A DNA stretch of 64,000 bases, taken from NCBI RefSeq assembly GCF_000269965.1, contig NC_017219.1, positions 1,364,001 to 1,428,000 of the forward strand. Direction: 5' to 3'. Positions within the stretch are counted from its first letter, which is position 1, and the number at the start of each line of letters is the position of its first letter. This document shows positions 1-7,938 of the stretch, piece after piece. Made by a program: the position numbers and the translations under genes. Below the pieces are notes generated by a model that saw nothing but the letters and a program-made list of their open reading frames with translations, searched no databases and was not told the origin of the DNA. This stretch comes from Bifidobacterium longum subsp. infantis ATCC 15697 = JCM 1222 = DSM 20088 (lineage in GTDB: Bacteria; Actinomycetota; Actinomycetes; Actinomycetales; Bifidobacteriaceae).

Positions 1-2
1 AT

Positions 3-923
3 CGTCTGGACGGCCAACGGTGCCGGTACAGCATCCACATCCGCGTCCGCGTCAGCCAACCCATCCGCGACTATACGAGCGTCGACGTGAACTGGACGAG
101 ACGAACACTCGTGTTCGTCAACGACCCGCTGCCGATAGGCCGTGAGCGCACGGGTGCGATGGTCGGATTGGACAGGGGTTGCGTCCACACGCTCGCCACG
201 TCCGACAATCGTTTCATCGACCTCCCCAAAGACCGGTTGAACCATATCGACAAGGAGATACGCCGCCGTCAGAAGGCTCAGGCGCGACGAATCGCCATGT
301 CCGGCGAAACCGTCAAACAATACCGGCGTCATGCGAGCCGCACCTACGAGCGTACCGGTCGGGAAATCAGCCGACTGTACGCGAAGGCACACCGCATCAT
401 AGACGACTGGCAGCACAAGACCACCAGCATGCTAGTCCGCGAATACGACCTCATCGTATTGGAAGACCTCAACCTGCAAGGCATGAGCCGCAAAGCCAAG
501 GCGAAACCAGACCCGGACAGGCCGGGCGCGTTTCTACCCAACGGACAGTCGGCGAAACGTGAACTCAACCGCAGCCTACGCGCCGCAAGCCTCGCCGGAA
601 TCGTCGGCAAACTCGAATACAAGACCCGGCTGACCGGACGAAACCGTCTCATATTCGTCAACCCCGCGTACACGTCGCAGACATGCAGCAAGTGCGGGCA
701 TTGCGCCAAGGAGAACCGCGAAAGCCAAGCGGACTTCGAATGCAGGCAATGCCACGCGCGCATGAACGCTGACCTGAACGCGGCCAACAACATCCTCAAA
801 CGGGGATTGAACCATCTCCTCGGCTTGGACGAAGCCGGGCACGCCGAAACGGAGCCAGACGCCCAACCCGCCTATCGCGGGAAGGACGCTTCCGCCATGA
901 CGTGCGAAACCTCAACACGATAA
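3..923 (+). CDS. tnpB: TnpB RNA-guided nuclease of an IS605-type element (5' partial)
   Basis: C-terminal ~306 residues of a TnpB; the start lies left of the window. The frame is open from base 3, and its first residues (VRVSQPIRDYTSVDVNWT) align with the internal part of the TnpB at 15185-16642, so the ATG at 87 is not the real start. The RuvC-like triad is intact: Asp in GLDRGC (codon 171-173), Glu in LEDLN (codon 462-464) and Asp in NADLNAA near 770. A CxxC...CxxC zinc finger (TCSKCGH and FECRQCH) lies between the last two. In this family TnpB is an omega-RNA-guided DNA endonuclease that helps retain the element at its donor site. Intact active-site residues suggest a functional protein if the 5' part is whole. 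Confidence 0.92.
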   Translation, partial: RLDGQRCRYSIHIRVRVSQPIRDYTSVDVNWTRRTLVFVNDPLPIGRERTGAMVGLDRGCVHTLATSDNRFIDLPKDRLNHIDKEIRRRQKAQARRIAMSGETVKQYRRHASRTYERTGREISRLYAKAHRIIDDWQHKTTSMLVREYDLIVLEDLNLQGMSRKAKAKPDPDRPGAFLPNGQSAKRELNRSLRAASLAGIVGKLEYKTRLTGRNRLIFVNPAYTSQTCSKCGHCAKENRESQADFECRQCHARMNADLNAANNILKRGLNHLLGLDEAGHAETEPDAQPAYRGKDASAMTCETSTR

Positions 924-978
924 CAACACGTGTTGGAATCCCGGTGTTTCAACACCGGGAGGACGTCAAGTAGCTCGT
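870..978 (+). ncRNA. Candidate omega RNA (reRNA) at the tnpB 3' end
   Basis: In IS605-type elements the guide RNA is made from the 3' end of tnpB through the right-end hairpin, with the guide taken from flanking DNA. This interval holds the last codons of tnpB and a strong stem-loop at about 941-960. The guide would start near 979. No RNA evidence is available; position is by family analogy. Confidence 0.3.
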
Positions 979-1024
979 ATCCGAACCGCCCATGATACCG
1001 TTTCCCCTCCGTCATGGATCTCCG

Positions 1025-1603
1025 TCAACGTCGTTTCGGCATGGGATATGTCCTGTCGAACCAGTCGCCTGCCTGTTCGGCCATGGCGTCCGGATCATAC
1101 CCGTCGCCCCACGTCCCGGCGTCGTTGCGCGCCGATTCGACGAACATGCCGCGCGCGTAGTCGCGGGCCTGGGAGCGGGTCATGGTCTCGCCCTCCAGCG
1201 TGTACGTGCGGCGGCGCGGATGACGCACGAAGTCGGCGTACAGGCGCGCGTTCGGCCCGGGGAACATGCCGGCGACGCTCGAGATCGACCCCTCGACCGG
1301 ATCATCGCCCAACAGGCGGCGGATCTGGCCCGCATGGCTGGTGTTCATGCCGAACTCGTCGTGCCAACGGCCCGGCTTCAGGCCGTGGGGCAGGGTGGGC
1401 GCGTCCACGTGCCGGTCGCGCATGGCGTCCATGCCCTCCGCCCGGTCGGCGCGTTCCGCCTCGCCCATGCGCCCGTCGCAATAGGAGGCGGGCGGCGTCA
1501 CGTCCATGCCCCGGACGCGCCCGTGCCCCCCGTCATACGTGCCCGCATACCCTTGCGGAAGCCCCTTCGCCCTATGGCTTCTCCCGTGCCTGTCCATGAC
1601 CAT
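1025..1603 (-). CDS. Tagged protein of unknown function (DRHGRSHRAKG N-terminus)
   Basis: 192 residues from the ATG at 1603, which has a GGGGAGG ribosome site just upstream. Residues 4-22 form the shared tag (DRHGRSHRAKGLPQGYAGT) found at the start of seven other proteins in this window. The rest is hydrophilic and acidic to neutral, with no signal peptide, membrane segment or recognised domain. It contains a run of charged residues (DGRMGEAERADRAEGMDAMRD) and ends in PMPKRR. It lies downstream of, and likely in one transcript with, the gene at 1636-2667. A longer frame upstream of the tag is the shadow of that neighbour. Function unknown. Confidence 0.75.
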   Translation of the reverse strand: MVMDRHGRSHRAKGLPQGYAGTYDGGHGRVRGMDVTPPASYCDGRMGEAERADRAEGMDAMRDRHVDAPTLPHGLKPGRWHDEFGMNTSHAGQIRRLLGDDPVEGSISSVAGMFPGPNARLYADFVRHPRRRTYTLEGETMTRSQARDYARGMFVESARNDAGTWGDGYDPDAMAEQAGDWFDRTYPMPKRR

Positions 1604-1635
1604 GTCGGCCTCCCCTTCCGTGTATCCCGCACGGC

Positions 1636-2667
1636 CTATGCGGGAACGTTCGCGAGAATGTCGGACACGGCGCGCAGATACTCGCCGTACGTGCCCCCAC
1701 GGCCCGGGATCCGGTCCCATGCGGCGCGCAGCATGTCCGGATCATGCACGCCCCCGGCCCGCGACCAGCGGCCAAGCCGCATGCCCGCCCGGATCATGCC
1801 CATGCCCATGCCCAGCGAGTGGAGGATCTCCACGGCCCCCAGCATCGGCCGGCCGGCCGCCAGGGCCTGGCTCGCCCGCGGATCGTCCAATATGAGGTCG
1901 AGGCGGCCAGCCACCCCGTCCAGGACGCCGCCCGCCGCCTCGAGGCGCGCGGACCTGACGTCCACGCCCAATACGGCCAGCTCCGTGTCGGTCAGACGGT
2001 TCAGCATGGCGGGCGTGATCCCATGCCGTTCGAGCCATTCCGCGGTCACCTCGAACGGTTCGCCGCCCGCATGGTCCATAAGCGCCGGATCATGATCCTC
2101 GTCCACATCCTCCAACGGGGCGAAACGACGCCGCTTCGCCCCGAACAGCGCCTCCCATTCCGGCAGGCCGCCGCATGCGAGCAGGTTCGACGAGCCCGGA
2201 CGCGAGTTGCGCCCGTCATGGTAAGGCAGGAACACCATGCTGCTCACGCCGCGCTCCATCTGACCATGGACATGCGCGTCCACCGCCTCGTCCCACAGGC
2301 GTTCCCTGACGGCGCGCGGGGGACGCCCCGACGCATGATCGTTGCGGTATTCGGCGAGCCGTCGCTCATAGGCGGCGCCGGCGCGCAGCAGTTTGACGCT
2401 CACGCCCAGCTCCCTGTGGAGGATCGCCTCCTTGCTGCACCGTTTGCAGATCATGGTCAGGAGCGTGGGCGTGACCGTCTGCCCCTTCGCCATGCATTTC
2501 ATGGCCTGGTCCTCTATCCATTCGCGCACCAGGTCGGAGGCGCGCGCGTCGTCGCGCAGCAGTCCGGCGACGCGGCCCGCGGGCGAGTTCGACCTGGTCG
2601 GGTCGGCGTATCGGCTGATGATCCTCTCCCATTGGGCGGGAGTGCATGCAAGGTTATCGTCTGACAT
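1636..2667 (-). CDS. Uncharacterised protein of the RGV-DGSN family
   Basis: 343 residues starting MSDDNLAC. The start is chosen because GCATAC sits 8 nt upstream, as at many genes here. Around residues 137-154 it has WDEAVDA...ERGVSSMVFLPYHDGRNS, matching a block in two other genes of this window (35368-36450 and 36525-37076): a tryptophan-aspartate pair, then RGV, then a DG[SR]N[SA] core. A methionine-rich patch near the C-terminus (LGMGMGMIRAGM) may be a short hydrophobic helix. No known domain is recognised. The N-terminal half has two Cys in MICKRCSK and basic helices, compatible with DNA binding, but this is speculation. The next gene begins 32 nt downstream. Confidence 0.8.
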   Translation of the reverse strand: MSDDNLACTPAQWERIISRYADPTRSNSPAGRVAGLLRDDARASDLVREWIEDQAMKCMAKGQTVTPTLLTMICKRCSKEAILHRELGVSVKLLRAGAAYERRLAEYRNDHASGRPPRAVRERLWDEAVDAHVHGQMERGVSSMVFLPYHDGRNSRPGSSNLLACGGLPEWEALFGAKRRRFAPLEDVDEDHDPALMDHAGGEPFEVTAEWLERHGITPAMLNRLTDTELAVLGVDVRSARLEAAGGVLDGVAGRLDLILDDPRASQALAAGRPMLGAVEILHSLGMGMGMIRAGMRLGRWSRAGGVHDPDMLRAAWDRIPGRGGTYGEYLRAVSDILANVPA

Positions 2668-2681
2668 GCGGGCGCGTATGC
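2668..2681 (-). promoter_or_regulatory. Start-associated GCATAC motif
   Basis: GCATAC (minus strand, 2676-2681) ends 8 nt before the ATG of the 2667 gene, with a G/C-only spacer and no ribosome site. Member of the element-wide start motif. Confidence 0.6.
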
Positions 2682-2762
2682 GTCCCGGGACGCATACCAT
2701 GCGTTTCGCCACCACCCCGCATCCCGGTCGGCGCAAGGCGACACGCCGTACGCGGACGACCC

Positions 2763-2777
2763 GCATAGCCGGACCTC
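2763..2777 (+). promoter_or_regulatory. Start-associated GCATAG motif
   Basis: GCATAG at 2763-2768, 9 nt before the ATG at 2778. It diverges from the minus-strand copy at 2676-2681. Confidence 0.6.
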
Positions 2778-3764
2778 ATGTTCGACGCTTTCGACGAATC
2801 ATGGTGGTCGGCCGGATCGGCCCTCAACTGGTGGGACAGCCGCGTGGCCGACCCGCCCGCATGGCTCCCCGACCGGGAGAAGGCGCTCGCATGGCTGGAA
2901 CGGCATGCCCCCGTCACCGGGGCGGCGCTCGCGCTCATCCGCTCGCACAGGACCTGCGAGACAAGCCAACTCCACGAGCTCGACCCGAGACTGCCCGCCG
3001 ACCCGCGGTCCACGCTGTGGATGATGCTCGCCGGCATGCGCCTCATCGACCTGGGGTTCCCCATCAACGTGAACGGGCGCGGCGGATGGGGACCGAAAAG
3101 CGCGGGCTTCATGGCCGTCCGCCTGCCCGTCCACCACGCGATCGACCCGGAGCTGCGCCGGCTGGGCCTCACGCCCGTCGAAATCGCGGACATCGGGCCG
3201 GGGCCGTTGCGCGGGCAACGCCAGTACGACCGGCACAACCTGATCTGCACGGGGCTCGCCGTCCGCGCCCGGCGCGACGGGTGGCTGACCGCGGGGGAGG
3301 CGTGGTGCCGGTTCGACCGGATCTGCGACGATCCGCTCATGGGGCGGGGAGGCCCCGATCTGGCGCTCATCGGCGAGGGCCTGCTCGCATGCGTGGAACT
3401 GACCGCGTCCACCGGACAGTCATTGGAAGCGAAGTTCCGCCGGTGGGACAGGATCCTCGACCATCCGGCCTGCCGGAACACGCATGTCCTGTGGCTGTCG
3501 GCCGGCCGCGGCGACGGGAACACGGGGATCCTGGAACGGTTGGACGGCTTGTGCGCGGCACGCTCCCGCCAGCATGCGGGCGATGCGGCGTCCGTCATGG
3601 CCGGCGGTTTCATGACGGACGGGTGGACGCCCTCACCCGGCATCCCCGTCCCCCTGGGCGGGTGGATGGGACATGACATGGACAGGCTCGGCCGCGTGTT
3701 CGGCCTGCCGAACGCCGCCTCATGGCGGCTGCCGGAGCGCATGCGCGGGCATTGGCATGGCTGA
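2778..3764 (+). CDS. Replication-relaxation-like protein (winged helix plus nuclease-like fold)
   Basis: 328 residues. The arrangement resembles actinobacterial replication-relaxation family proteins found on conjugative plasmids. A helical, winged-helix-like region lies near residues 50-110 (ALIRSHRTCETSQLHELD). It is followed by a PD-(D/E)xK-like core: RHNLICTGLAVRAR around 155-168, then PDLALIGEG and VELTAS at about 193-216, and a later basic pair in EAKFRRWD. Such proteins are thought to act with plasmid DNA processing. Assignment is from the pattern of conserved residues, not a database match. It is a single gene with its own start motif, followed 36 nt later by a small gene. Confidence 0.55.
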   Translation: MFDAFDESWWSAGSALNWWDSRVADPPAWLPDREKALAWLERHAPVTGAALALIRSHRTCETSQLHELDPRLPADPRSTLWMMLAGMRLIDLGFPINVNGRGGWGPKSAGFMAVRLPVHHAIDPELRRLGLTPVEIADIGPGPLRGQRQYDRHNLICTGLAVRARRDGWLTAGEAWCRFDRICDDPLMGRGGPDLALIGEGLLACVELTASTGQSLEAKFRRWDRILDHPACRNTHVLWLSAGRGDGNTGILERLDGLCAARSRQHAGDAASVMAGGFMTDGWTPSPGIPVPLGGWMGHDMDRLGRVFGLPNAASWRLPERMRGHWHG

Positions 3765-3786
3765 GCGACAGGCGGGTGGCCGGAAC

Positions 3787-3800
3787 GCATATACGGGGGT
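3787..3800 (+). promoter_or_regulatory. Start-associated GCATAT motif
   Basis: GCATAT at 3787-3792 with ACGGGGGT between it and the ATG at 3801; 8-nt gap. Confidence 0.5.
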
Positions 3801-4082
3801 ATGACCGGAATGGATTGGGATCGCGCGGCGGAGAGCATCAGCCGTGAGGGCGGGACGCGCATGATGGACGCGTACGCCATGCTGGAGCATGATGCGGAAG
3901 TGTTCGCCCGCGCCGCCAGATGCCTGGAAACACTGCCCGGAACGGACCGGATTCTAATGGAGGACGCGTTCCGTCTCATGGGACGGTTCGGCGGCGGCCT
4001 GACGCCCGCCCAGGCGTCGATCCTGTGCCGTGCGGGCATGCTCGCCACCAGGCGGGCCGCGGCCCTCGACCCGGCCGCCTAG
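3801..4082 (+). CDS. Small hypothetical protein
   Basis: 93 residues, predicted mostly helical (FARAARCLETLPGTDRILMEDAF), no signal peptide and no membrane segment. Two alanine/arginine-rich helices and two cysteines are visible, but no domain is recognised. It starts at the ATG preceded by the GCATAT motif and ends just before a strong terminator shared with the convergent surface-protein gene. Confidence 0.6.
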   Translation: MTGMDWDRAAESISREGGTRMMDAYAMLEHDAEVFARAARCLETLPGTDRILMEDAFRLMGRFGGGLTPAQASILCRAGMLATRRAAALDPAA

Positions 4083-4092
4083 GCCGGTTTTC

Positions 4093-4164
4093 CCCATGCA
4101 CGCGGGAAGGCCGGATGCGGGGAGAACACACGCCCCCCGCATCCGGCCTTCCCGCGTGCATGGG
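4093..4164. terminator. Bidirectional terminator, perfect 30-bp inverted repeat
   Basis: Arms 4093-4122 and 4135-4164 are perfect reverse complements around a 12-nt loop. It lies between the convergent genes ending at 4082 (+) and 4173 (-). There is no long T-run, so it could also serve as an RNA stability element or protein site. Confidence 0.75.
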
Positions 4165-4172
4165 CATCCGGA

Positions 4173-6584
4173 TCACATGGTCGCGTCCGTGTCCCCGTCC
4201 GGATCATGCGGCTTATGCCGGGACGCGAACCATGCGCCGACGGCCGCCAGGACGGCGGCGACGGCGATCATGATCACGCCCGTCACGCCCGCGCCGGTGG
4301 CGGCGAGCCCCGCATCGTATTCGACGTGTACCTTGTAGACGACGGACGTCAGCCCGTCGGCGCTGGTCACGGTGAGTGTCGTGTCCGCGCCGTCCACATG
4401 CTTGGTGACGCTCATGCCCGTCTGCTTGTCCCACGACGGGGTGACCACGTAGCGTTCCGGGTTGGCGACGCCCACCGTGTATTCGAGCCTGTCCGGCGAG
4501 AACCCGGCGACGTCGCGCCCGTCGACGCTCAGCCCGGTCAGGCCCGCCCTGTGGGTCGCCCCGGTCAGGTAGGTGACCGTGACGGTGCGCGTCCGGTAGG
4601 TGACGCCGTCGGGGGCGAGCACCCCGATCCGGTATTTCCACGTCATGCCGTGGTCGCGGCCCGGCGTGATCTTCACGATCTGGCCCAGGTATGACTCGTA
4701 GGCGAACGAGCCGCCCTCCGGGATCAGGTATTCGTCGCCCTTCTCCGCGTGGTACGTGCCGTCCTTCGTCCATCCGACGCTTTTCAGCGTGGCCGTGTCC
4801 GGGCCGGGAGCCTCCCGGGTGCCGCCCGTGTCCTTCGGATCGGAGGGTTTGAACGCCTCGTCCGCGGTGGGGGTCCTGTGGTCGCGGACGAGCGTGACCG
4901 TGTACGTACGGTTCCCGCCGTCCGGGCCGGTCACCGTCCAATGCTGGACGGTGCTGTGCGCGGTCAGGGTCGTGTCGGACGCCTTCACCGTCTGTCCGGC
5001 CTTCGCCCTGGGGCTGACCGTGACCTTGTCGTCCTCGCCCGCGGTGATCGTGTATTCGAGGATGTCGGGATCCCACCCTTGGATGGGCTTGCCGTTGACG
5101 AGCAGTCCGTCGAGGGCGGCGTCCGGCGCGTCGACGGTTCTGGACGGCTGTTCGAACGGCTGCCGGATCGTGAATTCGCGGGTCACGATGGTGCCGTCCG
5201 TCCTGGTCGCCCTGATCGTGCCGGTGAACACGCGCATCCCGTTATCGCCGAGCCCGGTGGGTTTCAACGTGACCGTCGCGTCGTCGCCGCTGGTCACGGC
5301 GGGCGTGTACTGGTCGCCGGCCGCGGCGTGGGGGAGCGTGGGCAGGGTCACGTCCAACGGGGTGTCCGCGGCGGTCGCGTCCTCCAGGTCGACGCCGGGG
5401 ATGGGGGTCGTGTTCCCGTCGGCGGTCCGATGCTCCACGCCGATGCTGAGTTTCGCGTTCCAGGCGCGGCTGGCGGTCAGGTTCACCGTGAGCGTCTGCC
5501 CGTTGTCGAGCGTGCGCGTGGCCGTCCCGCTCATGGTCCATACGGGGCCGGCCGCGCCCGACGGGTCGAGCGTGGCCTTGCCCCAGGCGACGGGGAGCGT
5601 CGATCCGTCGGACAGTTCCACCTTGTCGGTGACGGGCATGTTGTCCCTGTCGAGCCGGTGGCCGGTGTCGGTGACGGTCCATTCGGAGCCGTTCTTCGAA
5701 CCGGTGAAACGGGTCCCGTCCTTCAATGTGATCTCCGTGCCCTGGACGATGCGTATGGGGATGCGGAACGATTCGCCGCCGTGGGACGCGGTCAGGACCC
5801 GGGTCGTTTCGGTGACGCCGGCCAGCGTGTTCCTGATGTCGGGTGCGGCGGCCGTGGTCGACACTTCGATCCGGTTGGACGTGCTGCCGCCCGTGATCTT
5901 CTCGTCCGTGCCGGGCGCCTGGTCCAACGGGGCGGCGGGCGTCCATGTCCTCGACGCGTCGTCGTAGGTGAGGGTCCGGCCGTGGAACGTCCAGTTGACG
6001 ATGCGCAGGCCCGCGACCGCCTGGTCGAGGCCGTCGGCGGCATTGGCGAGCGTCTGGTCGCCGGCCGTGCCGGCGTCCAGTTTCCTCGCGTCGCCGATCG
6101 CCTTGTCGAGCGCGTCGAGGCTCGCCTGGTCGTACGCGGCCGTCGCGTCCTTGTCGGCGCGGATCGTTTCGGCCTTCTTCAATGATTCCTTGAACCGGTC
6201 GGCGGCGGACACGGCGCGGAACGTGTAGGTGCGGGACTGGTTCGGATCGGGCGCGTCGAGGGTGACGGTCAGCGGATCGTCCTTGGAGATGGATTGGGTC
6301 CATCCGTCGGGCAGTCCGGCAAGGGTGACCGCGGTCGTGCCGGCGGGCACGTCGCCCCCCTTCCCGTTGGCCGGATCGAATCCCGTGACGACGCCGGTGC
6401 CGCCTTTCGCGTCCCTCCACCGGGCCGTCACGCCGGCCAGGCCGGCGATGGGCGTGCGCTGTCCGGTGCGGGTCGCCGCCCCGCCCGCCGTCGGCTGGTC
6501 CGCCATGGCGGGCGCGGCCGTCCCGCCGGCCAGGGTGGCGGCGGCGAGCGTCGCGGCCAGGGTCCTGCTGATTCGTTTGTCCAT
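4173..6584 (-). CDS. Cell-wall-anchored surface protein with LAATG sorting signal
   Basis: 803 residues from the ATG at 6584, preceded by AAAAGGAGAACC. A signal peptide spans residues 1-31 (MDKRISRTLAATLAAATLAGG...AMA). The ectodomain is long, threonine- and aspartate-rich and beta-type. It includes a helical three-helix-like stretch near 125-190 (KESLKKAETIRADK) as in FIVAR-type modules, and repeated Ig-like/cadherin-like segments with the recurrent theme of a short TVT.T strand (LEYTITAG, LEYTVGVA). The C-terminus has LAATGAG, a hydrophobic helix (GVIMIAVAAVLAAVGAWFA) and a charged tail. LAxTG is the sortase class E signal in high-GC Gram-positives. A mating-pair or host-surface adhesion role is likely but inferred. 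Confidence 0.85.
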   Translation of the reverse strand: MDKRISRTLAATLAAATLAGGTAAPAMADQPTAGGAATRTGQRTPIAGLAGVTARWRDAKGGTGVVTGFDPANGKGGDVPAGTTAVTLAGLPDGWTQSISKDDPLTVTLDAPDPNQSRTYTFRAVSAADRFKESLKKAETIRADKDATAAYDQASLDALDKAIGDARKLDAGTAGDQTLANAADGLDQAVAGLRIVNWTFHGRTLTYDDASRTWTPAAPLDQAPGTDEKITGGSTSNRIEVSTTAAAPDIRNTLAGVTETTRVLTASHGGESFRIPIRIVQGTEITLKDGTRFTGSKNGSEWTVTDTGHRLDRDNMPVTDKVELSDGSTLPVAWGKATLDPSGAAGPVWTMSGTATRTLDNGQTLTVNLTASRAWNAKLSIGVEHRTADGNTTPIPGVDLEDATAADTPLDVTLPTLPHAAAGDQYTPAVTSGDDATVTLKPTGLGDNGMRVFTGTIRATRTDGTIVTREFTIRQPFEQPSRTVDAPDAALDGLLVNGKPIQGWDPDILEYTITAGEDDKVTVSPRAKAGQTVKASDTTLTAHSTVQHWTVTGPDGGNRTYTVTLVRDHRTPTADEAFKPSDPKDTGGTREAPGPDTATLKSVGWTKDGTYHAEKGDEYLIPEGGSFAYESYLGQIVKITPGRDHGMTWKYRIGVLAPDGVTYRTRTVTVTYLTGATHRAGLTGLSVDGRDVAGFSPDRLEYTVGVANPERYVVTPSWDKQTGMSVTKHVDGADTTLTVTSADGLTSVVYKVHVEYDAGLAATGAGVTGVIMIAVAAVLAAVGAWFASRHKPHDPDGDTDATM

Positions 6585-6646
6585 GGTTCTCCTTTTCCGA
6601 ATCGTCGTGCGGGCCTGGAACCGGCCCCGCACGCGTCGGCATGCGT

Positions 6647-6671
6647 CTATGCGCGACTGCGCAACGCATAC
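6647..6671. promoter_or_regulatory. Divergent start-associated motifs
   Basis: Minus-strand GCATAG (6647-6652) faces the surface-protein gene with a 62-nt leader that includes a ribosome site. Plus-strand GCATAC (6666-6671) is 8 nt before the ATG at 6680. Confidence 0.55.
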
Positions 6672-6679
6672 GATGGGGC

Positions 6680-7099
6680 ATGGATGATTGGCATGACAGG
6701 GTCCTGGCCCTGCTGGACGGGTCGGGGGACGCGCGTCGGGCCGCGTTCGACCCGAATCCTGTGGTGCGCGCGCACGCGGCGGGCATGCCGCTGCCCGACC
6801 GTGTCGTGGAGCGTCTGGCGGACGATCCGGCGGCCTGCGTGCGCGCCCGCGTGGCCGCCCGGCCCGGCCTGGACGCGGCGCTGATGTCCACGCTCGCCCA
6901 TGACCAGGATGCGCGCGTGCGCCGCGTGCTCGCGACCCGGACCGATCTGGACGCGGAGACGCTGCGCGTGCTCGGCACGGATCTGGACGCGCGCGTGCTG
7001 GAGGCGGCCGGCTTCCCGGAACGGGCGCGCCTGATCCGCATGCTCCCCGTCGAGCCGGACGGGCCGGACGCGCGGAGGGGGTTCGGATGGCGGCGGTGA
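6680..7099 (+). CDS. Small HEAT/LRV-like repeat protein
   Basis: 139 residues starting MDDWHDRV. The body is made of short helical repeats of the leucine-rich-repeat-variant type (DPNPVVRAHAAG, DDPAACVRARVAARPGL, HDQDARVRRVLATRTDL), each with the D/NP..xVR..xA signature. Such scaffolds usually bind proteins or peptides. The gene at 7939-8989 carries the same repeat type behind a tag. The stop overlaps the start of the VRR-NUC gene by 13 nt, implying translational coupling. Confidence 0.7.
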   Translation: MDDWHDRVLALLDGSGDARRAAFDPNPVVRAHAAGMPLPDRVVERLADDPAACVRARVAARPGLDAALMSTLAHDQDARVRRVLATRTDLDAETLRVLGTDLDARVLEAAGFPERARLIRMLPVEPDGPDARRGFGWRR

Positions 7100-7377
7100 G
7101 GGAGAACACGGTGGAACGCCGGTTCAACATGCTGGCGAGACGGCATGGGGGACTGTCCCTGAAATGGGTGTCGCCCGGACGATTGGGCGTGCCCGACCGT
7201 CTCCTGTTCATGCCCGGCGGCAGGCTGTATCTCGTGGAACTGAAACGGCCGGGAGGAAAGCCCAGGGCTAGCCAGAACGCCATGTTCGCGAAACTCGAAA
7301 CACGCGGCTTCCACGTGTGGGTCGTGGACGATCCGGACGCGTTCTTCGACATGATCATGGGGGATGGGGTCGGATAG
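7087..7377 (+). CDS. VRR-NUC domain nuclease
   Basis: 96 residues; a minimal VRR-NUC protein of the PD-(D/E)xK superfamily. Visible catalytic elements are an early Glu (VRENTVERRF), PDRLLFMPGGRLYLVELKRPGG with the Asp and the ExK pair at about residues 40-56, then ASQ and a hydrophobic strand (FHVWVVDD). Stand-alone VRR-NUC proteins of this size are frequent in phages and mobile elements, acting as structure-specific or Holliday-junction-type endonucleases. Coupled to the upstream repeat protein by overlap and followed by a terminator. Confidence 0.85.
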   Translation: MAAVRENTVERRFNMLARRHGGLSLKWVSPGRLGVPDRLLFMPGGRLYLVELKRPGGKPRASQNAMFAKLETRGFHVWVVDDPDAFFDMIMGDGVG

Positions 7378-7410
7378 TCCGGGGCGCGTCTTCACGGCCG
7401 CAATGCATGC

Positions 7411-7450
7411 GCGACGGCCCCGCCTCCCTTCCGGAATGCGGGGCCGTCGC
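7411..7450. terminator. Rho-independent-like terminator between convergent genes
   Basis: A 13-bp perfect GC stem (7411-7423 with 7438-7450), then GGTTTCC. It separates the VRR-NUC gene (+) from the tagged gene at 7461 (-). Confidence 0.75.
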
Positions 7451-7460
7451 GGTTTCCATA

Positions 7461-7919
7461 TCAGGCGAGATCGTCGGCAAGCGTCCGGTCGGTGAACCCC
7501 CAGTCCGCCACGTTCTCCAACGAGGGATCGTCGATGACGCCGGTCAGGTCCCGGTCGGTGGCGAAATCCATGCGATGATTCACCCACGTGTTCTCCCTGA
7601 TGGTCATGATGTCCAGATCGTCGTCGTCGGATTCGCTTTCCATGATCGCGTACACATGCCACCCGGCGGGCACATGCTCGCGGGGGAGGCGTTCGCAGTC
7701 CATCGCGTACCCGTTGACATGGCTGCCGTCCGCGAGCGTGAAGTCGATTTGGCGGGCCAGGTCCGGCCGGTCGAAGATCGCGGCCAGATCATGCGGGTCC
7801 GGCGTGTTCCGGGGCGCGGCCACATCCCCCGATACGCCGGCGGCGTTCTTCGGCTCGTACCGGCCGCCGTCGGGCGTTCCCTTCGGCCTGTGGCTCCTGT
7901 TGTTCCTGTCCATGACCAT
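7461..7919 (-). CDS. Tagged acidic protein (DRNNRSHRPKGTPDGG N-terminus)
   Basis: 152 residues. The start ATG at 7919 has GGAAAGGAAAACC upstream. Residues 4-19 are the element's tag in its TPDGG subtype. The C-terminal ~110 residues are strongly acidic (SESDDDDLDIM) and include WHVYAIMES and TWVNHRMDFATDRDL. A small alpha/beta fold is likely, but no family is recognised. Charge and size resemble DNA-mimic antirestriction proteins; that resemblance is only compositional. It follows the tagged repeat-protein gene by 19 nt and probably shares its transcript. Confidence 0.75.
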   Translation of the reverse strand: MVMDRNNRSHRPKGTPDGGRYEPKNAAGVSGDVAAPRNTPDPHDLAAIFDRPDLARQIDFTLADGSHVNGYAMDCERLPREHVPAGWHVYAIMESESDDDDLDIMTIRENTWVNHRMDFATDRDLTGVIDDPSLENVADWGFTDRTLADDLA

Positions 7920-7938
7920 GATGGTTTTCCTTTCCTTT

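Larger units (their letters stand above)
1..978 (+). mobile_element. IS200/IS605-superfamily TnpB-only element, left part outside the window
   Basis: The first kilobase is the right-hand part of an insertion sequence whose only visible gene is tnpB. After the stop codon a stem-loop (CCCGGTGTTTCAACACCGGG, about 941-960) is followed by AGGACGTCAAG, the layout of IS605-type right ends. The TnpB element at 15165-16740 ends in the same arrangement with GGAGGATGTCAA. No TnpA transposase is visible; it may be absent, as in IS1341-group elements, or lie upstream. The exact right boundary is inferred. Confidence 0.75.

Noticed and set aside
87..923. ATG at 87 as the TnpB start
   Set aside because: The frame and homology extend to the window edge, so the real start is outside.
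2778..3764. A relaxase gene
   Set aside because: No HUH or His-rich motif, no catalytic Tyr pattern; replication-relaxation-like fold fits better. No other relaxase found in the window.
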